NCBI RefSeq assembly: GCF_007641255.1
Contig: NZ_CP036259.1
Coordinates: 3,722,501-3,786,500 of the forward strand
Source of the DNA: Sporomusa termitida
Lineage (GTDB): Bacteria > Bacillota > Negativicutes > Sporomusales > Sporomusaceae
Direction of reading: 5' to 3'
DNA: 64,000 nucleotides
The notes under the pieces: generated by a model
The model's input: the letters and a program-made list of their open reading frames with translations, nothing else
Database searches by the model: none
Told to the model about the DNA's origin: nothing
Program-made: the position numbers and the translations under genes
Part shown: positions 1 to 8,360 of the stretch, one piece after another
Layout: each line of letters opens with the position of its first letter
Numbering within the stretch: position 1 is the first letter of the stretch

Positions 1-1
1 C

Positions 2-787
2 CATCAGGCCAGCCCCCGCCGGAACGGACCATTTGTCGCCGTCAACTGTGCGGCGATCCCGGAAACCATCCTGGAGAGCGAGTTATTCGGCCACGTCGAG
101 GGCGCTTTTACCGGCGCTAAGAAAGGCGGCAAGACCGGGCTGTTTGAGCAGGCCCACCGGGGAACCATTTTCCTGGATGAGATTGGCGAAATGTCGGACT
201 CGCTGCAGACAAGGTTATTGCGTGTCCTGCAGGAACACCAGGTATACCGGGTCGGTGATGACCGCGTAATTCCGGTGGACATCAGGGTCATTGCCGCCAC
301 GAACCGCAATCTGCAGGCAAGGATGACCGACCAGAAGTTCCGGGCTGATTTATATTACCGGTTAGCCGTGTTAACAGTAAGCATCCCGCCGCTTAGAGCG
401 CGTAAAGATGATATCGGGTTATTTGTGCGGTCTTTTGTTGCTAATTGCAATCAGAAATTCCATACCTCTGTTAAGTATATAGAGCCACAGGGCATCAGCC
501 TGCTGGCCCAGTACGACTGGCCGGGCAATATCCGCGAGCTGCATAATATAATCGAAAGGCTGGTGGTACTGGCAGCTGCACCGGTTATCACCAGACAGGA
601 GGTCTGGTCCTGCCTCAAAAACCTCCTGCCGGCGCCAGACCAGGCCCCTGCCGAGCTCAAAGATTTTGAAATCGCTGCTATTCGCGAAGCCCTGGCCAAG
701 ACCGGCGGCAACAAACAGCAGGCCGCCAAGCTGCTGGGGATTGGCCGCTCGACCCTGTGGCGTAAATTACGGGAATGGGGCGAATGA
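2..787 (+). CDS. Sigma-54-dependent transcriptional activator, C-terminal part (5' end outside window)
   Basis: The reading frame is open from base 2, so the gene begins upstream of the window. What remains is the AAA+ sigma-54 interaction domain and a C-terminal DNA-binding domain. The sigma-54 contact loop GAFTGA is visible in the context [13 protein letters not shown], followed by a Walker B-like FLDEIGEM and an ATNRNL sensor segment. The last 40 residues ([22 protein letters not shown]) form a Fis-type helix-turn-helix. The sensory N-terminus is not seen, so the inducer is unknown. A perfect terminator hairpin follows immediately, and a matching sigma-54 promoter lies 90 bp downstream of the stop in front of a small gene, which makes that gene the obvious candidate target. 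An ATG at 191 lies inside the AAA+ domain and is not the start. Confidence 0.95.
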   Translation, partial: HQASPRRNGPFVAVNCAAIPETILESELFGHVEGAFTGAKKGGKTGLFEQAHRGTIFLDEIGEMSDSLQTRLLRVLQEHQVYRVGDDRVIPVDIRVIAATNRNLQARMTDQKFRADLYYRLAVLTVSIPPLRARKDDIGLFVRSFVANCNQKFHTSVKYIEPQGISLLAQYDWPGNIRELHNIIERLVVLAAAPVITRQEVWSCLKNLLPAPDQAPAELKDFEIAAIREALAKTGGNKQQAAKLLGIGRSTLWRKLREWGE

Positions 788-842
788 TCCAAAAAGGAAC
801 AGTTTTTGTTTCATAACGAAACAGAAACTGTTCCTTTTTGGA
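788..842 (+). terminator. Rho-independent terminator after the sigma-54 activator
   Basis: A perfect 18-bp inverted repeat (788-805 with 825-842) starts right after the stop codon. A smaller GTTTC/GAAAC stem nests inside it at 808-822. The right arm ends in CCTTTTTGGA, so the U-rich part lies within the stem. It would insulate the downstream small gene from read-through. Confidence 0.8.
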
Positions 843-875
843 TGAAAATAGCCTAAAAGCGAGCATTTAATATTC

Positions 876-889
876 GGCACGAGAATTGC
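876..889 (+). promoter_or_regulatory. Sigma-54 (-24/-12) promoter
   Basis: The sequence CGGCACGAGAATTGCA (875-890) has the invariant GG (876-877) and GC (888-889) separated by exactly 10 bases and matches the consensus GGCACG-N4-TTGCA. It lies about 80 bp upstream of the ATG of the 972 gene and directly downstream of a sigma-54 activator gene. No sigma-54 protein gene is in the window. Confidence 0.8.
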
Positions 890-971
890 ATATTATATAG
901 GTATAAAGCCCTTATTAACGTAAACCCTATAAATAAGTCACGGCTCTAAATTAACACAAGGAGGTGTCGTT

Positions 972-1244
972 ATGCAAGAAATGAAACCTGGCTCCGACCC
1001 GACTCGATCGCTCCCGCAAAGAACCCCAGGCTTCGAGTTTTTTACTGCCATCCACAGCCTGTTTATGGGCAAAGCCGAATCCAAAGCCGAAGAAGCCCAG
1101 CAGCTGCTGAATCCGCAAATCTCTGATGAAAACAATCCAGCCGACAGCCTGGACACCGGCAAACTAACCAAGCTGATTAACTATATCAGGGGCGGCGCAC
1201 CCTCGCTACTATTGGTGTATACCGCTTATGGCCTGTTAGTCTGA
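972..1244 (+). CDS. Small protein of unknown function behind a sigma-54 promoter
   Basis: A 90-residue protein preceded by a strong ribosome binding site (AAGGAGGTG at 958-966). I do not recognise a family. The first half is polar and proline-containing; the middle (residues 28-55) is rich in Ala/Glu/Gln and could be helical; the C-terminus ends in a short hydrophobic stretch (PSLLLVYTAYGLLV), too short to be sure of a membrane anchor. It is flanked by terminators on both sides and has its own sigma-54 promoter, so it is a monocistronic unit probably controlled by the adjacent activator. No function can be assigned from sequence. Confidence 0.75.
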   Translation: MQEMKPGSDPTRSLPQRTPGFEFFTAIHSLFMGKAESKAEEAQQLLNPQISDENNPADSLDTGKLTKLINYIRGGAPSLLLVYTAYGLLV

Positions 1245-1282
1245 TACTTCCGCCCAGTTGCTGGAGCGGGTATCGGGTATAG

Positions 1283-1327
1283 GGAAGACGTGATTGTGCC
1301 GAGAGGCAGCAATCGGTCTTCCTTTTT
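1283..1327 (+). terminator. Rho-independent terminator after the small gene
   Basis: Stem GGAAGAC (1283-1289) pairs with GTCTTCC (1316-1322), with a second GATTG/CAATC helix inside, followed by TTTTT. It closes the monocistronic unit at 972-1244. Confidence 0.85.
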
Positions 1328-1404
1328 CTGTTCCGGCCGGCTGATATCTGGTATAATCAATTCATCAGTCTGGCAAATTTGGAATATGAACTGCGGAGGC
1401 CCGT

Positions 1405-1962
1405 ATGAAACCGATTGTTGGAATCACCAATGCCACAGGCATGATTTATGCAACGCGCCTTTTAGAAACCTTTTATGCCCTTGGTGCTGAAACCTGCCTG
1501 ATCATGAGCCGCGAGGCCGGGACCGCCCTGGAGCGGGAAACAGATTACTCATTGCCCCGGCTGCAAGGCTTAGTCCGGTATTTTTGTTATGATGACGCCC
1601 CTGCCTTGCCCATCAGGGAGTACGACGCGGCGGCCATGATTCTCGTTCCCTGCAGCCTGGCGGCGATTGCGCCGCTGGTGCAGGACTTACCGCTGAGCAC
1701 CCTGCAAAAAACTGCCGGCGCTATTTTGAAATTGAAAAAAAAACTAATTATGGTCACCAGCGAGCCTGTCCTGGCGCCGGAGCATTTAAAAATTTTGCTG
1801 GCCATGGCCTATAAAGGGGCCACCATTATGCCCTATATGCCTAGCTTCTATCATAAACCAGCCTCTATTGACGATATCGTTACCCATCATACCGGCCGGG
1901 TCCTGGACCTGCTGGCAATTGACCATAATCTGTTGAAACGCTGGGGAGAAGACATATTATAA
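1405..1962 (+). CDS. UbiX/Pad1-family flavoprotein, divergent
   Basis: A 185-residue protein with the length and fold signature of UbiX flavin prenyltransferases: an N-terminal nucleotide-binding start (PIVGITNATGMIYATRLLE), the middle VPCSLAAIAPL segment and a C-terminal block MPSFYHKPASIDDIV..GRVLDLL. UbiX makes prenylated FMN for UbiD decarboxylases. However, several normally conserved positions differ: GASG reads NATG, the RETPL motif reads SEPVL (no arginine), and the HLEN motif reads HLKI. No ubiD gene is visible nearby. It may therefore bind flavin but do a different reaction. The ribosome binding site GCGGAGG precedes the ATG. A strong terminator follows. Confidence 0.8.
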   Translation: MKPIVGITNATGMIYATRLLETFYALGAETCLIMSREAGTALERETDYSLPRLQGLVRYFCYDDAPALPIREYDAAAMILVPCSLAAIAPLVQDLPLSTLQKTAGAILKLKKKLIMVTSEPVLAPEHLKILLAMAYKGATIMPYMPSFYHKPASIDDIVTHHTGRVLDLLAIDHNLLKRWGEDIL

Positions 1963-1975
1963 CCGGAACCTAAGA

Positions 1976-2008
1976 GGGGACTGTCTCATACTGAGACAGT
2001 CCCCTTTT
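1976..2008 (+). terminator. Rho-independent terminator
   Basis: A perfect 13-bp stem (1976-1988 with 1992-2004) with a 3-base loop, followed by TTTT, 14 bases after the stop of the UbiX-like gene. The stem core GGGGACTGTCTCA resembles the GGGGACG hairpin family seen elsewhere in the window. Confidence 0.85.
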
Positions 2009-2037
2009 GTTAGCTATGCACTTTGGTGAGACCGCAT

Positions 2038-2445
2038 TTATTTTTTAAATGAATCGTATACTACTTTATACTCAGGTGTTGGCGGAATGGAGGTATAAAT
2101 ATACAGATGAACCCCGGTCGGGTCATTAACCACAAAGCTGCGCTCCCCCCACGGCTTATCGATAAGATCCTCGCAAGGTTCCACACCCGCCGCTTTCAGC
2201 CGCCGGTATTCGGCATCCACATCATCCACTTCAAAGGAAATGATAATGCCCGAACCATGGAAAAACTCACCCGCATCACGCTGCGGCTTGGTAAAGCTGA
2301 TGCCGGCCGGCAGACCGGGAGCAATCAGCTCAATATACCAGTCGCTTTCATAGACCAGTTGAAAATTAAAGTGCCTGATATAAAACTCTTTGGATTCAGT
2401 CAGTTTATCGGTGCTAATCGTCGTATCAACCCGTTTTATCCTCAT
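2038..2445 (-). CDS. VOC-family (glyoxalase/bleomycin resistance-like) protein
   Basis: A 135-residue single-domain vicinal oxygen chelate protein. Features visible are the paired beta-alpha-beta-beta-beta halves, an N-terminal TDKLTESKEFYIRHFNFQLVYES segment and the C-terminal ERSFVVNDPTGVHLYIYT. The NDPTGVHLYIY ending is typical of VOC enzymes with a metal-binding glutamate, which here reads histidine-leucine, so the enzymatic activity is uncertain. It lies 4 bp downstream of the PHP gene in the same direction, so the two are probably co-transcribed. Substrate unknown. Confidence 0.8.
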   Translation of the reverse strand: MRIKRVDTTISTDKLTESKEFYIRHFNFQLVYESDWYIELIAPGLPAGISFTKPQRDAGEFFHGSGIIISFEVDDVDAEYRRLKAAGVEPCEDLIDKPWGERSFVVNDPTGVHLYIYTSIPPTPEYKVVYDSFKK

Positions 2446-2449
2446 AATG

Positions 2450-3217
2450 CTACCTCTCCCATTCCGGTTTACGCTGCTTAAAATAGACTACCTTCAGGCT
2501 GCAGGCTGCGGCCATCGCCTGGGCCACCTCCAGCCGGCAGCCGATGTTTTCCGGTATATGCGCGTCAGACCCCAGGGTAACCATCCGCCCGCCCAGCTCA
2601 TAAAACCGCTTATAGATCGGAAGCAGCCTGGCGACCGCTGCCGGACTTGTCAAACGGCGGGTATTAATCTCCAGCGCTTGTTCGTTCTGAACGGCAACCT
2701 TTATTATTTCATCAATCCAGTCAGCAAATTCATGATAATAAATCTCCGGGTCCTCAAACCGCGCATACCGGGCTATATAGTCAATATGACCCAGGCTGTC
2801 GATAAAATCGTATACCTTCAGACAGTCCAGCATGGTCTCAAAATAGCGGCTGTAGGCATCCATTTTGGTGCGGTTATGATAGAAAACCTCCTGATAGATT
2901 TCAATATTATCCACAAAATGAATTGATCCAATCACATAATCAAACGGATAAGCGTCAATTATCGCGCGGTTGTCGGCCAAACATTCGGTCCGCATGCCGA
3001 CCTCGATCCCCAACAGCAGCTTTTCATTCCGGTATTTTCTATAATCCTGCCAATATTGTTCAACATCCAAAGCAACGTCTGGCTCCGGCTGCGCCAGATC
3101 AACATGTTCGGTAACAATAATCCCCAGTTTTAGTTCGGCGGCCCGGCTGATCGCCGTTTCTATTGCCATCTCGGAGTCATCAGAATACCGGGTATGGATA
3201 TGTGTGTCAAATAACAA
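2450..3217 (-). CDS. PHP-domain phosphoesterase, histidinol-phosphatase (HisJ/HisK)-like
   Basis: A 255-residue PHP-superfamily metal-dependent phosphoesterase. The metal-binding HIHTRYSDDS motif lies at residues 6-15, followed by VTEHVD near residue 37, the glutamate-containing GIEVG, the IGSIHF block and a C-terminal GSDAHIPENIG. This is the layout of PHP histidinol-phosphate phosphatases, but no his genes are adjacent, so the substrate is not proven. The start is a TTG at 3217, chosen because AGGAGG lies 7 bases upstream (3225-3230). Forms a two-gene unit with the VOC gene. Confidence 0.8.
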   Translation of the reverse strand: MLFDTHIHTRYSDDSEMAIETAISRAAELKLGIIVTEHVDLAQPEPDVALDVEQYWQDYRKYRNEKLLLGIEVGMRTECLADNRAIIDAYPFDYVIGSIHFVDNIEIYQEVFYHNRTKMDAYSRYFETMLDCLKVYDFIDSLGHIDYIARYARFEDPEIYYHEFADWIDEIIKVAVQNEQALEINTRRLTSPAAVARLLPIYKRFYELGGRMVTLGSDAHIPENIGCRLEVAQAMAAACSLKVVYFKQRKPEWER

Positions 3218-3355
3218 GCGAATGCCTCCTAATCAGCTAAAGAACTACTTTATGTATCTATATACCATTCTAATATAAAAATACCCAAACTTCAAACATT
3301 GGTTCAGGAATTATTCACTGCCTAAACGGCTATACTGTAATCTTGGGACTAGAAT

Positions 3356-4936
3356 ATGTCTGGAAAGGAACTGATTACACGCATGCTCAAAGTACTGTTC
3401 GTCGCCGGCGAGGCTGCCCCGTTCATCAAAACCGGGGGCCTGGGCACCGTAATCGCGTCTCTGCCGCAAGAACTCAGGCAGCAGGGTGTCGATGCCAGGA
3501 TCATCATTCCTAAATATGGCGGGATTCCGGAGAAATTCAGGCACAGCATGTCTGTCAAAGCGTCCTTTCCTGTCCCGCTCTCCTGGCGTTTACAGCCTTG
3601 CCGGCTCGAAGAGCTTGAACTGGACGGCCTGCCCTGTTATTTTATCGATAATGAATACTATTTTAAGCGGTCCGGGGTTTACGGGCATTATGACGATGCC
3701 GAGCGCTACGCCTTCTTTAGCCGGGCCGTGCTGGAGGCCCTGCCGCAGCTTGGTTTTCAGCCCCACATCCTGCACTGTCATGACTGGCAGTGCGGCCTGG
3801 TCAGCGTTTTCTTAACCGCCCATTACCGGGACCAGCCCTTTTACAATAAAATCAGGACCCTCTTCACCGTCCATAACCTGAAATATCAGGGCATTTTTCC
3901 CAAAGCTATCATGCTTAACCTGCTTGATTTAAGCTGGGATTACTTTACCGTCCAGGGTATGGAATTTTACGATAACGTTAATTTTATGAAGGGCGGACTT
4001 ATCTTTTCCGATTTAATCAATACAGTCAGCCCCACCTACGCCCGCGAAATTCAACACGCCTATTACGGGGAAAAGCTGGAGGGTGTATTGGCCGGCAGGG
4101 CGGCAGACTTAGCCGGGATTATCAACGGCATTGATTTTGCGGTCTATAATCCGGCCACCGATCCTTGTATTTTTGCCAACTATGACTGGCAGACCCGGGA
4201 ACGCAAAACCAAGAATAAGCTTGCACTGCAGAAACTGCTGGGACTGACGGCCGACCCGGCGCGGCCGCTGTTAGCCATGAACTGCCGCCTGGTGGAAGCG
4301 AAAGGCCTGGACCTGGTGCTGCGGGTACTCGCTGAAATCCTGGACAGCGGCGCCCAACTGGTTATTATCGGCCAGGGCAGCGAACACTATCAGCAGTTGC
4401 TCTGGCAGGCCTCCTGGCTGCACAACGACCGGCTGGCCGCCATTATTCCCTTTAGTGAGGATATGAGCCGCAAGCTGTATGCCGCCGCCGATTTATTTTT
4501 AATGCCTTCCCGCTATGAACCCTGCGGTATTGGCCAGCTCATCGCCCTGCGCTACGGCTGCCTGCCGGTAGTCCGGGAGACAGGCGGCCTCAATGATACC
4601 GTCCTGGCCTATAATGAGCAGACCGGCGCCGGCAATGGCTTCAGCTTTACCAACTACAACGCCCATGACTTTTTGCACACGGTCCGGCGGGCCATCCGTA
4701 TTTATCACAACAAAAAAGTCTGGAATATGCTGTCCGGCCGGGCCATGCGGATCGATAACAGCTGGCATATACCGGCAGGCCAATACCGGCAGTTATATAC
4801 TAAGCTGTATACTGAAGAACACCTCTACAAAGCAGCAAGGATTGCACCGGGGACTACCCCCGGTCCTGTCCCGTACACGGTCTCCCCTTACAGTGAAAAC
4901 CCATTCCCGGTAAAGGAGGTTCCCTATGCTCATTAA
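3356..4936 (+). CDS. glgA: Glycogen synthase (ADP-glucose or UDP-glucose dependent, GT5)
   Basis: A 526-residue glycosyltransferase of the GT5 family that extends alpha-1,4-glucan chains. The N-terminal sugar-nucleotide motif KTGGL is at residues 25-29, and the C-terminal GT-B motif EPCGIGQLIALRYG..ETGGLNDTV lies near residues 393-425. The usual KTGGLGDV/ADV reads KTGGLGTV. The C-terminus is about 40 residues longer than E. coli GlgA. An alternative start at 3383 (MLKVLFVAGEAAPF) would give the canonical N-terminus; the upstream ATG at 3356 lacks an obvious ribosome binding site, so the shorter form is quite possible. The end overlaps glgP by 11 bp, indicating coupled translation. Confidence 0.93.
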   Translation: MSGKELITRMLKVLFVAGEAAPFIKTGGLGTVIASLPQELRQQGVDARIIIPKYGGIPEKFRHSMSVKASFPVPLSWRLQPCRLEELELDGLPCYFIDNEYYFKRSGVYGHYDDAERYAFFSRAVLEALPQLGFQPHILHCHDWQCGLVSVFLTAHYRDQPFYNKIRTLFTVHNLKYQGIFPKAIMLNLLDLSWDYFTVQGMEFYDNVNFMKGGLIFSDLINTVSPTYAREIQHAYYGEKLEGVLAGRAADLAGIINGIDFAVYNPATDPCIFANYDWQTRERKTKNKLALQKLLGLTADPARPLLAMNCRLVEAKGLDLVLRVLAEILDSGAQLVIIGQGSEHYQQLLWQASWLHNDRLAAIIPFSEDMSRKLYAAADLFLMPSRYEPCGIGQLIALRYGCLPVVRETGGLNDTVLAYNEQTGAGNGFSFTNYNAHDFLHTVRRAIRIYHNKKVWNMLSGRAMRIDNSWHIPAGQYRQLYTKLYTEEHLYKAARIAPGTTPGPVPYTVSPYSENPFPVKEVPYAH

Positions 4937-7478
4937 CAGCAATCTGTACAACTGTGAGCCGTTGACAGCCCCGGGCACAAAACCGGAGGCGCTATCAGTC
5001 ACTGAATTCAGAGATTCCTTTGTTCATAAATTTGCGGCTATGCACGGCAAGCCGCTCAGTACAGCAACTGACGGGGAAAAGTTTGCTGCCCTGGCCGCCC
5101 TCCTCCGGGAGATAATCAGTAAAAACCTGATCACAACCCGGCAGGAGCGGGCCCGGACTGACCCCAAACAGGTCTATTACCTGTCAATCGAATTTCTCCT
5201 GGGCCGGCTGCTGGCAACTAACCTTGTCAACCTGGGCCTCCGGGAAACCTGTGCGGAAGCGCTTTCCCAGCTTGGCATTCAGCTTGACAGCTTATTGCCA
5301 GAAGAAGAGGACGCCGGGCTGGGCAACGGCGGCTTAGGCCGGCTGGCCGCCTGCTATCTGGACTCGATGGCCGCGCTGGGTCTGGCCGGCCATGGCTGCG
5401 GCCTGCGGTACCGCTATGGCCTGTTTGAGCAGAAAATAATTAACGGTTATCAGCATGAATACCCTGACAACTGGCTCCAAGACCGCAGCTATGTCTGGGA
5501 ATACCGCCGCCCGGACGAACAAATAGCGGTCCGGTATGGCGGCACCGTCCGGATGCAAACCAACGGCAAAACCCGTTTTCTGCATGAAAACTACGAACAG
5601 GTCATGGCGGTCCCCTATGATGTGCCGGTGGTCGGGTTTCAAAACAAAATTGTCAATACCCTACGGCTCTGGAGCGCTGAAATCGACATTTCCCACTACA
5701 CCTGCTGCCGGCAGGGCGCCGACTGCAACAGTGTGATCGACTACAAGCACGGGGTCGAGGCCCTTACCGACCTGCTTTACCCTGATGATACCCACTATGA
5801 AGGCCAACTGCTGCGGCTTAAGCAGCAATACTTCCTGGTATCGGCCAGCCTGCAGAGCATTGTGCGCAGTTTCCGGCTGAACCATGACGCCCTCCGGCTG
5901 CTGCCGGCTAAAGCAGCCATCCATATCAACGACACCCACCCGGCCCTGGCGGTGCCGGAACTGATGCGCATCCTCCTTGATGACTGCGGCCTGGGCTGGG
6001 ATGAGGCCTGGCCGCTCACGGTGGCCACCATCTCCTACACCAACCACACCATCCTGCCTGAGGCCCTGGAAACATGGCCTGTCACCATGGTTGCGCAGCT
6101 GCTGCCGCGTATCCACATGCTTATTCAGGAAATCAACGAGCGCACCGGCCGCGAGCTTTGGCACACCTACCCCGGGGACTGGGACCGCATCCGCGCCATG
6201 TCCATCGTGGCCGACGGCCAGGTCCATATGGCCCATCTGGCCATTGCCGGCAGCCATTCCGTCAACGGCGTGGCCAGGATTCATACCGAGATCCTCAAGC
6301 AATCAGTGATGCGCAACTTCGCTGCCTGTACGCCGGACAAGTTTACCAATGTTACCAACGGCATTACCCATCGCCGCTGGCTTTTAACTGCCAATCCCCG
6401 GCTGGCGGCCCTGATTAACGATGCAATTGGGCCTGACTGGATAAAAACCCCCGCTAAATTAGCTGAACTGGCCGCCGCAGCCAGCGACCCCGGCTTCCTG
6501 GCGGCCCTGGCCGCAGTCAAGCTGGACAACAAGCGGCAGCTGGCCCGGTACATCAAAGCCAAAAATAACCTTACGGTTGATATTAACTCCATCTTTGACT
6601 CGCATATTAAGCGCATGCATGCCTATAAGCGCCAATTCCTCAATGTCATGCACATTATGGACCTCTATAACCGCCTGCGGGCCGACCCCGCGCTGACGAT
6701 CGCTCCCCGCACCTTCATTTTCGGCGGCAAAGCGGCGCCCGGCTACTATAAAGCCAAAAAGACCATTAAACTGATTAACACCCTGGCCGACAAAATAAAT
6801 AACGATCCGGCCATCAGGGACCAGCTTAAGGTGGTATTCCTGGAAAACTATAACGTCTCGCTGGCCGAACTGATTATCCCGGCCGCCGATGTCAGCGAGC
6901 AAATCTCGACTGCCAGCCGTGAAGCCTCCGGCACAGGCAATATGAAGTTTATGATGAACGGCGCTGTGACCATCGGCACCCTGGACGGGGCTAACATTGA
7001 GATCCGCGAAGCCGCCGGCGCCGACAACATCTTTGTGTTCGGCCTCTCAGCCAATGAAGTCCTGGACTATTATCAGCAGGGCGGCTATAACCCCCGGGAG
7101 CTGTATACCAGCGACCCCAGACTCAAAACGATAACAGACCAGCTTGTCAACGGCTTTTTCCCGGTCGGGCCGGAGGAATTCCGGCTCCATTATGACGACC
7201 TGCTGCATCATGGCGACGAGTACTTCCTGCTCCAAGACTTTGCCGGCTATGTCGACACCCAGAACCGGCTGGCCGCAGCCTACTGCGACCAACAGCGCTG
7301 GCAGCGGCTGGGCCTGCTGAATATCGCTTATTCCGGCTGGTTTTCCAGTGACCGTACCTTCGCCGAATACGCCACCGACATCTGGCAGCTGACTGAGCCT
7401 GTTCCCTTCTGGAACCAGGACCAGCCCGGGATTTATGACCAGCTGCGGCCACTGGCCCGGCAGGATGTGTTGTGTTAA
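4926..7478 (+). CDS. glgP: Glycogen/starch/alpha-glucan phosphorylase
   Basis: An 850-residue GT35 phosphorylase that releases glucose-1-phosphate from alpha-glucans using pyridoxal phosphate. The N-terminal YYLSIEFLLGRLL and GLGNGGLGRLAACYLDS blocks and the PLP-lysine motif EASGTGNMKFMMNG (near residue 670) are all present, with full family length. AAAGGAGG sits 8 bases before the ATG inside the 3' end of glgA. Together glgA and glgP give a storage-glucan synthesis and mobilisation operon; branching enzyme and glgC are not in the window. Confidence 0.97.
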   Translation: MLINSNLYNCEPLTAPGTKPEALSVTEFRDSFVHKFAAMHGKPLSTATDGEKFAALAALLREIISKNLITTRQERARTDPKQVYYLSIEFLLGRLLATNLVNLGLRETCAEALSQLGIQLDSLLPEEEDAGLGNGGLGRLAACYLDSMAALGLAGHGCGLRYRYGLFEQKIINGYQHEYPDNWLQDRSYVWEYRRPDEQIAVRYGGTVRMQTNGKTRFLHENYEQVMAVPYDVPVVGFQNKIVNTLRLWSAEIDISHYTCCRQGADCNSVIDYKHGVEALTDLLYPDDTHYEGQLLRLKQQYFLVSASLQSIVRSFRLNHDALRLLPAKAAIHINDTHPALAVPELMRILLDDCGLGWDEAWPLTVATISYTNHTILPEALETWPVTMVAQLLPRIHMLIQEINERTGRELWHTYPGDWDRIRAMSIVADGQVHMAHLAIAGSHSVNGVARIHTEILKQSVMRNFAACTPDKFTNVTNGITHRRWLLTANPRLAALINDAIGPDWIKTPAKLAELAAAASDPGFLAALAAVKLDNKRQLARYIKAKNNLTVDINSIFDSHIKRMHAYKRQFLNVMHIMDLYNRLRADPALTIAPRTFIFGGKAAPGYYKAKKTIKLINTLADKINNDPAIRDQLKVVFLENYNVSLAELIIPAADVSEQISTASREASGTGNMKFMMNGAVTIGTLDGANIEIREAAGADNIFVFGLSANEVLDYYQQGGYNPRELYTSDPRLKTITDQLVNGFFPVGPEEFRLHYDDLLHHGDEYFLLQDFAGYVDTQNRLAAAYCDQQRWQRLGLLNIAYSGWFSSDRTFAEYATDIWQLTEPVPFWNQDQPGIYDQLRPLARQDVLC

Positions 7479-7500
7479 TTCTGGTTATATAAATATAGAA

Positions 7501-7525
7501 AAAAGCCGCGAAATTCGCGGCTTTT
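7501..7525. terminator. Bidirectional terminator
   Basis: A 12-bp perfect stem AAAAGCCGCGAA (7501-7512) / TTCGCGGCTTTT (7514-7525) lies between the convergent ends of glgP and the 7533 gene. It has T-runs on both strands and can serve both. Confidence 0.85.
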
Positions 7526-7532
7526 CCCGTAG

Positions 7533-7769
7533 CTAGGCCTGTTCTTCTGCTTCGTCGTCGATCTCGATGGTATCCTCAAAAGTGTCGAGAATGTTTTGAT
7601 GATGGTCCTCAATCGCATCATTAATCAGCCGCAGCACCGCGTTGGTCTGCTCTTCCGGCAAACCCATGGCAATAATAATATCCATCAAACGGTCGCCAAG
7701 GAGTTCAACATCATCAGTAAATAGTACCGGGATTTCATCTGTCAATTCTAGAGTTTCTTCATCACACAT
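7533..7769 (-). CDS. Small acidic protein, unknown
   Basis: A 78-residue, strongly acidic protein (MCDEETLELTDEIPVLF...). The frame is open much further upstream, but the ATG at 7769 has GAGGGG at a good distance and is the likely start. The middle (residues 18-60) is predicted amphipathic helix; the C-terminus is almost all Asp/Glu. No recognised domain. It sits alone between glgP and an unrelated small gene; the acidic character would suit a protein- or metal-binding partner, but that is only a guess. Confidence 0.6.
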   Translation of the reverse strand: MCDEETLELTDEIPVLFTDDVELLGDRLMDIIIAMGLPEEQTNAVLRLINDAIEDHHQNILDTFEDTIEIDDEAEEQA

Positions 7770-7902
7770 AATATTACACCCCTCGTCACTGTTATTATCG
7801 GTCTCAAACGAAAAGCCCTGCCAGTTGTCCCGGCCAACGCTAATGCTTGATTCACTATTATTGTAACACATCTGCCGATAAATAATAGTTAAATCTGAAA
7901 GA

Positions 7903-8154
7903 TCACGAAAGTTCGCCTCTGATCCGGGCCAGCTCGGCCTGACTCTCCAGATAATACCAGCGCACAGAATTGCCAAACCGGCACTGAATGGCATGCAGCT
8001 TGCCGTCCTGGGCCAGCTGCCGCATTTTTGCCAGCGAAAACCCATTCGCCGAGAAATAATTGGCGGAAATAAAGCCTCTGCGTTTTAACCATTTTCGATG
8101 CTGCTCAGCTTCTCTGGATTCCAGGTCAACCTGCCAAATCGCCATAGTTACCAC
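7903..8154 (-). CDS. Small protein of unknown function with a possible helix-turn-helix
   Basis: An 83-residue basic protein. The segment GFISANYFSANGFSLAKMRQLAQDGKLHAIQ followed by RWYYLES resembles an excisionase/MerR-like winged-helix arrangement (helix, turn, recognition helix, then a beta hairpin), so a DNA-binding role is plausible but unproven. The start is either GTG at 8154 or ATG at 8145, both behind AAAGG. Not clearly in an operon; the acidic small gene lies 133 bp downstream. Confidence 0.55.
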   Translation of the reverse strand: MVTMAIWQVDLESREAEQHRKWLKRRGFISANYFSANGFSLAKMRQLAQDGKLHAIQCRFGNSVRWYYLESQAELARIRGELS

Positions 8155-8270
8155 AGACCTTTCTTTGTAATTGCTTTTTATTATAGATCAGCCTGTGAAT
8201 ATAAGTGTTAGGGGCAGGTAAAATTATTGTTAACAATTTGGTCGAAACAAAACCCTGTCCCCCTGTTTCA

Positions 8271-8319
8271 AGAGAACAAGGGGCCTGGACACACGCTCTG
8301 TCCAGCCCCCCTGTTCTCT
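8271..8319 (-). terminator. Large imperfect hairpin after the beta-propeller gene
   Basis: AGAGAACA (8271-8278) pairs with TGTTCTCT (8312-8319), continuing through GGGG/CCCC and TGGACA/TGTCCA segments to a short loop. It lies about 40 bp beyond the stop of the 8361 gene. It has no strong T-run on the minus strand, so termination is likely but not certain. Confidence 0.5.
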
Positions 8320-8360
8320 TACTTTTCTGCTAGTCTGGCTATAGCAGCCAGCAGGCTGAA

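Noticed and set aside
7533-8045. The 170-codon form of the small acidic gene
   Set aside because: The upstream 92 codons are composition-shifted, overlap another gene and lack a ribosome binding site, whereas ATG 7769 has GAGGGG at a proper distance.
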